Shown piece by piece: positions 58,338 through 64,000 of a stretch of 64,000 bases of DNA (position 1 is its first letter; each line of letters opens with the position of its first letter). Source of the stretch: Hyphomicrobiales bacterium (GTDB lineage Bacteria > Pseudomonadota > Alphaproteobacteria > Rhizobiales > Rhizobiaceae). The stretch spans positions 186,001 to 250,000 of the forward strand of contig UBZP01000001.1 in assembly GCA_900469965.1 (NCBI GenBank), given 5' to 3'. Under the pieces are notes generated by a model, which had not been told where the DNA came from, searched no databases, and was given only the letters and a program-made list of their open reading frames with translations. The translations under genes were made by a program, and so were the position numbers.

Positions 58338-58379
58338 AGACTAGGGACAGGCGTCCCGTTGCAGTTTGAGCCAGGACAA
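58338..58379. promoter_or_regulatory. candidate FNR/NnrR-type box between ubiT and ubiD
   Basis: TTGAGCCAGGACAA (58366-58379) fits TTG-N8-CAA. For ubiT (minus strand) TAGTCT lies at 58343-58338, giving a start near 58331 with the box centred 41.5 bases upstream. In the other direction the same box is 42 bp from the ubiD ATG at 58415, where no ribosome site is seen; a start there would be leaderless and its -10 is poor. One site may serve both operons. Confidence 0.55.
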
Positions 58380-58414
58380 AGACGCTCCAATTTTTCGACG
58401 GCAATTCTTCGCGA

Positions 58415-59926
58415 ATGAAAGCCGATGTCCCCGTTCCGCGCCGATTCGACAGCCTTCAGGATTTCGTCGCCCTGCTGGAAAGCAGGGCCAGGCTGAAGCG
58501 CGTCACGCGCCCGGTGTCGCTGGTGCACGAGATCACCGAAATCCATCGGCGCGTCCTGCACGACGTAGGGCCTGCCCTTCTCTTCGAAAAGCCGGTCGAT
58601 GCGGCCGGCAACGTCCAGCCCATTCCGCTCCTTGCCAATCTGTTCGGGACGCGGGAGCGCATCGAATGGGGACTGGGCCTGGAAAGCGGCGAGCTCTCCC
58701 GCCTTGCCGAGCTCTTGGCGGACCTGCGCGATCCGAGGCCCCCGCGCTCGATGCGCGACGCCTGGCAGAAGCTGCCGCACCTGCGGGCCGCACTCGCCAT
58801 GAACCCGCGTCCGGTCGGACGCGCACCCTGCCAGCAGGTGATCTGGCGCGGCGACGCGCTCGACCTCGATCGCCTGCCGATCCAGACCTGCTGGCCGGGC
58901 GAGCCCGGGCCGCTGGTGAGCTGGCCGCTGGTGATCACCAGGGCGCCCGACGACCCCGCGGACGTCAACGTCGGCATCTACCGGATGCAGAAGCTGGGGC
59001 CGGACCGCCTCATCATGCGATGGCTGGCCCATCGCGGCGGCGCGCGCCACCACCGGCTGTGGCAGGCGAGCGGGCGCGACATGCCCGTCGCCGTCGTCAT
59101 CGGCGCGGATCCCGCCACCATTCTCTCCGCCGTCATGCCGCTGCCCGACGGCATGAGCGAACTGAACTTCGCGGGATTGCTGAAGGGCAGGCGGCAGCAC
59201 GTCGCAACCGGCGTGAGTGTTCCGCTGCCGGTCCCCGCCACCGCCGAGATCGTGCTCGAGGGCACGGTCTCCGCAAGCGAGACGGCGGAGGAGGGTCCCT
59301 TCGGCGACCATACCGGCTACTACAACAGCGTCGAGACCTTTCCGGTGATGACGCTGTCGGCGATCACCATGCGGAGGAACCCGCTCTATCTCTCCACCTA
59401 TACCGGCCGCCCGCCGGACGAGCCCTCACGCCTCGGCGAGGCGATGACGGAACTGTTCGTGCCGCTGGTCAAGCGCCAGTTTCCCGAGATCCGCGACCTG
59501 TGGATGCCGCCGGAAGGATGCTCCTACCGCGTCATGGTGGTGGCGATCGACAAGCGCTACCCCGGTCAGGCCCGGCGTATCATGATGGGGCTCTGGTCGA
59601 TTCTGCCGCAGTTCAACTACACCAAGATGATCATCGCCGTGGACGGCGACATCAACGTCAGGCGCTGGGACGACGTGATCTGGGCGCTGTCCACGCGCTT
59701 CGACGCCAGTCGCGACCTCGTGCTCGTCGAAAACACCCCGATCGACTATCTCGACTTCGCCTCGCCGAAATCCGGCCTCGGCGGCAAGCTGGGCCTCGAT
59801 GCCACGACGAAGATCGGCGCCGAGACCGACCGCGAATGGGGGCGGGTGCTGGCGATGTCGCCAGAGGTGAAGGCCAGGGTGGACGGCATCTGGGCCTCGC
59901 TGGGGCTCGGCGAGGCCGGGTCATGA
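58415..59926 (+). CDS. ubiD: UbiD-family decarboxylase (prenylated FMN dependent)
   Basis: A 503-residue decarboxylase removing the ring carboxyl from 3-polyprenyl-4-hydroxybenzoate in ubiquinone synthesis. Landmarks: NVGIYRMQKLGPDRLIMRWL and AHRGGARHH (cofactor and substrate region) and EIVLEGTVSASET with EEGPFGDHTGYY, carrying the catalytic glutamates of the E-R-E network. It is first of a five-gene operon and needs the flavin made by the next gene. Another ubiD may exist elsewhere for aerobic growth; a different aromatic acid substrate cannot be excluded. Confidence 0.88.
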   Translation: MKADVPVPRRFDSLQDFVALLESRARLKRVTRPVSLVHEITEIHRRVLHDVGPALLFEKPVDAAGNVQPIPLLANLFGTRERIEWGLGLESGELSRLAELLADLRDPRPPRSMRDAWQKLPHLRAALAMNPRPVGRAPCQQVIWRGDALDLDRLPIQTCWPGEPGPLVSWPLVITRAPDDPADVNVGIYRMQKLGPDRLIMRWLAHRGGARHHRLWQASGRDMPVAVVIGADPATILSAVMPLPDGMSELNFAGLLKGRRQHVATGVSVPLPVPATAEIVLEGTVSASETAEEGPFGDHTGYYNSVETFPVMTLSAITMRRNPLYLSTYTGRPPDEPSRLGEAMTELFVPLVKRQFPEIRDLWMPPEGCSYRVMVVAIDKRYPGQARRIMMGLWSILPQFNYTKMIIAVDGDINVRRWDDVIWALSTRFDASRDLVLVENTPIDYLDFASPKSGLGGKLGLDATTKIGAETDREWGRVLAMSPEVKARVDGIWASLGLGEAGS

Positions 59927-60495
59927 CCGAGCGCGTCATCGTCGGCATCTCCGGCGCGTCGGGCGCGGCAATCGCGGTGCGGATCGTCGAGCGGCTCGCG
60001 TCGATGCCGGATGTCGAGACGCATCTGGTCGTCTCCGACGCGGCCCGGCGGACGCTCGATCTCGAGTGCGGTGCCGATGCCCTGGATCGTCTGCGGGCAC
60101 GCGTCCACAAGCACCATTCCATCACCGACGTGGGCGCGTCGATCGCCAGCGGCTCCTTCCCGGTCCGGGGCATGATCGTGGCACCCTGCTCGATGCAGAC
60201 GCTGTCTGCGATCGCCACCGGGCGGGCCGACACGCTTCTGACGCGTGCGGCGGACGTGCAACTGAAGGAGCGGCGCCGGCTGGTCCTGCTGGCGCGGGAA
60301 ACACCGCTTCACCTCGGCCATCTGCGCAGCATGTGCGCGGCGACGGAGATGGGAGCGATCATCATGCCGCCGGTGCCGGCATTCTACCATCGGCCGCGTA
60401 CGGTGGACGAGATCGTCGATCACCTGGCCACCCGCGCGATCGATCTCCTGGCGCTTCCCTCCGGTCCGATCGCCCTGCCCTGGCAGGGCCAATAG
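59923..60495 (+). CDS. ubiX: flavin prenyltransferase UbiX
   Basis: A 190-residue flavoprotein making prenylated FMN for UbiD. ERVIVGISGASGAAIAVRIV binds FMN phosphate; APCSMQTLSAIATGRADTLL and LLARETPLHLGHLRSM, then PPVPAFYHRP complete the family pattern. ATG 59923 overlaps the ubiD stop (ATGA), so enzyme and cofactor maker are coupled. Confidence 0.93.
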   Translation: MTERVIVGISGASGAAIAVRIVERLASMPDVETHLVVSDAARRTLDLECGADALDRLRARVHKHHSITDVGASIASGSFPVRGMIVAPCSMQTLSAIATGRADTLLTRAADVQLKERRRLVLLARETPLHLGHLRSMCAATEMGAIIMPPVPAFYHRPRTVDEIVDHLATRAIDLLALPSGPIALPWQGQ

Positions 60496-60512
60496 CAAAC
60501 AGGAGAAGCGCA

Positions 60513-61052
60513 ATGCCGAAGGAAACAGCGGTCAGGATCGCGATCGTCACGGTGTCCGACCGGGCAAGCCGGGGCGAGTATGCCGATGTAGGCGGGCCCG
60601 AGATCGATGCCTGGCTGCGCTACGCCATCGTCACCCCCTTCGAGACGATCCGGCGGCTGATCCCGGACGGCAAGGAGTCCGTGCGCAGCGCACTTATTTC
60701 GCTCTGCGACGAGGAGGAGGTCGATCTCGTGCTGACGACGGGCGGGACGGGCCCCTCGCCGCGCGACGAGACGCCCGAGGGCACGAAGGCGGTGCTGGAC
60801 AAGGAACTGCCGGGCTTCGGCGAGTTGCTGCGCCAGGCCGGCCTCGCGCAGACGCCGACCGCGATTCTGTCGCGCCAATTGGCAGGCGTGCGCGGCAGGA
60901 CCCTGATCGTCAATCTGCCGGGACGGCCCGCGTCGATCCGGCTGAGCCTCAACGCCGTCTTTCCCTCCATTCCCTACTGCCTGGACCTGATCGGCGCCGG
61001 GCACATCGAGACCGATCCTTCGCGCATCGTCAGTTTCAGGCCGAGCCGCTAG
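60513..61052 (+). CDS. mog: molybdopterin adenylyltransferase (MogA/MoaB family)
   Basis: A 179-residue protein activating molybdopterin with ATP before molybdate insertion. AIVTVSDRASRGEYADVGGP at the N-terminus, LVLTTGGTGPSPRDETPEGT in the active site and LIVNLPGRPASIRLSLNAVF near the end are MogA signatures. AGGAG precedes the ATG. In this operon it probably supplies cofactor for a dissimilatory nitrate reductase outside the window. Confidence 0.9.
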   Translation: MPKETAVRIAIVTVSDRASRGEYADVGGPEIDAWLRYAIVTPFETIRRLIPDGKESVRSALISLCDEEEVDLVLTTGGTGPSPRDETPEGTKAVLDKELPGFGELLRQAGLAQTPTAILSRQLAGVRGRTLIVNLPGRPASIRLSLNAVFPSIPYCLDLIGAGHIETDPSRIVSFRPSR

Positions 61053-61080
61053 GGGCCCCACAGCACACAAGGAGACAAAA

Positions 61081-61752
61081 ATGATCGAGATAACCCCGGA
61101 CAAGCCCGTCAGCGCGATTTCGGCGACGCTGCCGGGTGCTGCGGAACTGTTCCGCCGCGCCGGCATCAATTTCTGCTGCGGCGGACACGTGACGCTGGCG
61201 GATGCGGCAACCGAGGCCGGGCTTTCGCCCGAGGCGCTGGTCGCGGACCTCAAGGCGCTGGTGGCCGCAGCCCGGCGCGACGCGCCGGAAGAGACGGGGC
61301 TGCTGATCGAGCACCTGATCAACCGCTACCACCTCGTCCACCGGAGTGAACTGGAATGGCTCATTCCGCTCGCCCAGAAGGTCGAGCGCGTTCACGGCGA
61401 CAGTCCGAATGCCCCGAACGGCCTGGCGAATGCGCTGATCGCGCTGCGCGAGGAACTCGAGAGCCATATGCGGCAGGAGGAGCAGGTGCTCTTTCCGATG
61501 ATGAAGCGCGGCGGCAGCGCGACGATCGGGGATCCGCTGGCGCAGATGCGCCACGAGCATGGCGACGCCGCCAAGCTCCTCGGCGTGATCGAACGCGCGA
61601 CCAACGGTCTGAACCTGCCGCAGGGGGCCTGCGGTTCCTGGACGGCGCTCTATACGGGCCTGCGCAAGTTCTGCGACGACCTCGTGACCCACATGCTGCT
61701 GGAAGACGCCGTGCTGTTCCCGCGCTTCGAGCAGAAGGCCGCTTCCGCCTGA
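61081..61752 (+). CDS. ric: iron-sulfur cluster repair di-iron protein (RIC/YtfE/DnrN)
   Basis: A 223-residue protein repairing Fe-S clusters damaged by nitric oxide. The N-terminal ScdA-type domain has GINFCCGGHVTLADA (C32-C33). The C-terminal hemerythrin-like four-helix bundle supplies iron ligands from INRYHLVHRSELEW, ELESHMRQEEQVLFP, RHEHGDAAKLL and VTHMLLEDAVLFPRFEQ. dnrN-type genes are usually activated by NnrR or NsrR, consistent with the operon promoter. Confidence 0.93.
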   Translation: MIEITPDKPVSAISATLPGAAELFRRAGINFCCGGHVTLADAATEAGLSPEALVADLKALVAAARRDAPEETGLLIEHLINRYHLVHRSELEWLIPLAQKVERVHGDSPNAPNGLANALIALREELESHMRQEEQVLFPMMKRGGSATIGDPLAQMRHEHGDAAKLLGVIERATNGLNLPQGACGSWTALYTGLRKFCDDLVTHMLLEDAVLFPRFEQKAASA

Positions 61753-61756
61753 TGCC

Positions 61757-62923
61757 GTGCGCAGACGCGCGATAGTTCGCCCGTTCTGGCGGGCGCCGCA
61801 TCGGCCGCTGTTCGCCTTTGCCGGACTGTGGGCAGTGGTTGCGCCGCTGGTCTGGCTTCTGCCCGACGGGATCGCGACCGATCCTGTCGGCTGGCACCTG
61901 CACGAGCTGATGTTCGGAACGGGCGGGGCTGCAGCCGGCGGCTATCTGCTCACGGCGCTGCCGGCCTGGACCGGGAAAGGCCCGGCGCCGGCGGGGATCG
62001 TGCTTGCGCTGTCATTGCTCTGGATCGTCGGGCGTCTCGGCTTCCTGCTGTCGGAAATGGTGCCGCCGATCGCCACCGCAGCCGCGACATCGGCCTATCT
62101 CGTGGTGCTCGGCGCCTTCATCCTGTGTGAGCTTCTGACGTCCCGGCTCTGGTCCAGGCTCTGGGTCGTCGCGCCCATCCTGGGATTGATGCTGGCGGAT
62201 GGTCTGCTGGTTTCCGGTGCCGCGCAGGGGCGGACCGGCCTCTGCGGCGTCCTGCTCTTTGCCCTGCTGATCAGCGCGATCGGCGGACGCGCGGTGCCCG
62301 CCTTCACGCGCAGCTGGCTCGAACGGCGCAAGACTGTGACCGATTTTCGCGATGGCCGTTGGCTCGGCCGCCTGGGAATCGGCGCGCTCATGGCAGGCGG
62401 GGTGGCGGCGCTCGCCGATGCGGGCACCGCTGCCGGGATCCTCCTCGTTCTCTCCGGAACCTTGCAACTCGCCCGCATGGCCGGCTGGCGGAGTTTTCGC
62501 ACGGTGCACTATCCTGCCCTTCTGCTCCTCCATCTCGCCTGGCTCTGGCTCCCGGCCGGCCTGGCGCTGGCCGGCCTGGCGCTGCTGTCACCGCAGACCC
62601 TGACGCTCCCTGCGGCGTTGCACGCGCTGACCATGGGGGCCATGGGAACGATGATGCTCGCCATCATGAGCCGCGCCGCCATGGCCCGGCAGGGCGACCG
62701 GCTCGTGCTGTCGCCTGTGCTTGCGTCAGCCTTCGCCCTCGTCTGGCTGTCGGCCCTCATCAGGATCGCCGCCGGAAGCGCCACTGCGGAAACGCCACTG
62801 CGGCTTGCAGCGCTCTTCTGGGTCGCCGGCTGGGCCCTCTTCCTCTGTGCCCACCTCCGGTCGCTGCTGCGTCCGGCGCCCAGGCCGGTGTTCAGCGCGC
62901 GCATCGGCGCTCCTTCGCCATAA
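61757..62923 (+). CDS. nnrS: NnrS-family membrane protein
   Basis: A 388-residue protein with about twelve membrane helices, a heme- and copper-containing family linked to NO stress and denitrification. WHLHELMFGTGGAAAGGYLL (residues 46-65) and LHALTMGAMGTMMLAIMSRA near the end carry the conserved histidines of NnrS. GTG at 61757 follows the ric stop by four bases, indicating coupling. It is the last gene of the ubiD operon. Confidence 0.92.
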   Translation: MRRRAIVRPFWRAPHRPLFAFAGLWAVVAPLVWLLPDGIATDPVGWHLHELMFGTGGAAAGGYLLTALPAWTGKGPAPAGIVLALSLLWIVGRLGFLLSEMVPPIATAAATSAYLVVLGAFILCELLTSRLWSRLWVVAPILGLMLADGLLVSGAAQGRTGLCGVLLFALLISAIGGRAVPAFTRSWLERRKTVTDFRDGRWLGRLGIGALMAGGVAALADAGTAAGILLVLSGTLQLARMAGWRSFRTVHYPALLLLHLAWLWLPAGLALAGLALLSPQTLTLPAALHALTMGAMGTMMLAIMSRAAMARQGDRLVLSPVLASAFALVWLSALIRIAAGSATAETPLRLAALFWVAGWALFLCAHLRSLLRPAPRPVFSARIGAPSP

Positions 62924-62942
62924 CCGAAGAGATGCGCGCCGG

Positions 62943-64000
62943 CTACCAGACCCAGAAGAACAGGATCCACGCCCCGGCCGCGATCGCCCAGGCCAGCGAC
63001 AGGCAGGCCATCGCGGCGATGCGTCGAGCGCGGCTTGCCGTGTAGAGCGCGCTGACGCGCCATCCGAGATAGGCGCTCCAGACCGCAGCCAGAAGCAGAA
63101 AGCCCGCCCGCAACTCCGCGACGAAGGGGATGACGATGCCGTCCGACCGCAACTGGGTGACGGTCATTGCGGAGAGCCCGAGGAACAGGCCTGCCCCGGC
63201 GAGCGGGATCAGGGTCTGCGCCAGATGGTGAAAACGGCGGCCATCCCAGCGGCCAAGGCAACGGGCGGACAGGGCCACCGACAGCGAAAGCATGACCCCC
63301 AGGGCGATGGCGGAGATCAGGATATAGGTCAACAACAGCGCGCCATCGACGATCGTCAGGACGTCGTTGCGCCCCGGATAATTGGTCAGGATCCACCAGG
63401 GCAGCGCCTGTTCGAGCGGCGCCACCCATCCGATGTCGATCAAATACAACCCCAGCGCCTGCTTTGCGGAAACGAACCAGGGGCTTGCGCTCCAGTGGAA
63501 GGCGCCGACCGCCAGGCCCAGCAGGCCCGCCAGGATCAGGACCGTCTCGGCCGGCTTCGGCGTGGAGCCCGCGACGTGGATGATCTCGTGGTTCGGCGAC
63601 CGACGCGTCAGCGAAATGGCGCCGCGGAAGCCGCTGCAGCGGCCGCACATGTGGCAGTCGCTCGCCCCCCGCATCGTCCGCAACGGTACGAGCGGCGCAC
63701 ACTCGACCGCGCCCGGCTTCTCGCCCCGCTCCTGCGACAGCCGCCAGAGAAAGGGATCGGAACGGAAATGCAGCGGGGCCAGCTTGGCCATCAGGGCGAA
63801 GACGCCCCCGACCGGGCAGAGATAGCGGCACCAGACGCGCTTGTTGCGGCCATAGGCATAGCCGACCGCCATCGCCGCCACGGTCGATCCGCCGAGGATG
63901 AGGGCCACGGGCTTCGGGTACTGATAAACGCTCGTCATCTGGCCGTAGACGGTCGTCAGCGCGAATGCCGTCGTCGGCCAGCCGGACCATTGCAGCCATT
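62943..64000 (-). CDS. membrane polyferredoxin, NapH/NosR/CcoG-like (5' end outside window)
   Basis: The last 352 codons of a larger gene. The frame is open to the window edge, so the ATG at 63938 is internal. Early in the fragment comes VWCRYLCPVGGVFALMAKL, the C-x3-C-P-x-G motif of membrane ferredoxins, then a second cysteine group CHMCGRCSGFRGA. At least five membrane helices follow (LILAGLLGLAVGAFHW; LTYILISAIALGVMLSLSVA). This resembles the C-terminal half of NosR/NirI or NapH-type electron-transfer proteins of denitrification. Exact role is unknown. It is convergent with nnrS, 19 bases apart. Confidence 0.7.
   Translation of the reverse strand, partial: WLQWSGWPTTAFALTTVYGQMTSVYQYPKPVALILGGSTVAAMAVGYAYGRNKRVWCRYLCPVGGVFALMAKLAPLHFRSDPFLWRLSQERGEKPGAVECAPLVPLRTMRGASDCHMCGRCSGFRGAISLTRRSPNHEIIHVAGSTPKPAETVLILAGLLGLAVGAFHWSASPWFVSAKQALGLYLIDIGWVAPLEQALPWWILTNYPGRNDVLTIVDGALLLTYILISAIALGVMLSLSVALSARCLGRWDGRRFHHLAQTLIPLAGAGLFLGLSAMTVTQLRSDGIVIPFVAELRAGFLLLAAVWSAYLGWRVSALYTASRARRIAAMACLSLAWAIAAGAWILFFWVW

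Overview
The window reads as a high-GC alphaproteobacterial chromosome, most likely from the Rhizobiaceae (Rhizobium/Ensifer/Shinella-like; I cannot fix the genus). Supporting evidence: an irr gene divergent from fabA-fabB-fabI, a single-chain methylmalonyl-CoA mutase, an IrrE/DUF2083-type propionate regulator divergent from pccB, a membrane-anchored CycM-type cytochrome c, a RIME-like palindromic repeat, and RpoE2/EcfG-like promoter motifs.

Layout. 1-430: end of a phosphohexomutase gene, tRNA-Leu(CAG) with promoter and terminator. 540-13500: propionyl-CoA to succinyl-CoA route (regulator, pccB, pccA, methylmalonyl-CoA mutase) interspersed with accessory genes: an alpha/beta-hydrolase-like gene, an AT-rich DUF4393/Abi-alpha-like gene wedged between pccB and pccA, a ParDE-type module, a D-aminopeptidase, a thioesterase, and a ccdAB module with a frameshifted toxin. 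13560-23760: lepA, an XRE-cupin regulator with a possibly leaderless mRNA, GNAT, fabI-fabB-fabA, irr, a TRIC/UPF0126 channel, a secreted protein, a YdcF protein and rsmC. 23800-36900: the translation/transcription operon (minus strand) rimP-nusA-ylxR-infB-rbfA-truB-rpsO-pnp, preceded by a candidate attenuator and interrupted by two genes that do not belong to it (a YcxB-like membrane protein after infB, an orphan sensor kinase between truB and rpsO). 37000-49100: MFS exporter, MltB-like transglycosylase with the RIME-like repeat, recR, a patatin-like gene placed between recR and ybaB, dnaX, SRP RNA, HIT, nudC, pheA, kdsB and cytochrome c. 49200-55020: AEC transporter, a candidate stress-linked small RNA, two DUF883-like membrane proteins, a 44-residue membrane protein, SNase-like, phosphatase and Hsp70-like genes.

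55100-64000 is an anaerobic-respiration accessory region: ubiT-ubiU-ubiV (oxygen-independent ubiquinone synthesis), divergent ubiD-ubiX-mogA-ric-nnrS (quinone decarboxylation, molybdenum cofactor, nitrosative repair) and the C-terminal part of a membrane polyferredoxin. An FNR/NnrR-type box with the same -10 hexamer (TAGTCT) at nearly the same spacing precedes both ubiT and a pair of unrecognised small genes at 55242-55831. This links those two unknown genes to anaerobic or denitrifying growth and is, with the AT-rich gene inside the pcc operon and the candidate small RNA at 50266-50406, the most interesting part of the window.

All calls are from reading the sequence; no database search was possible.
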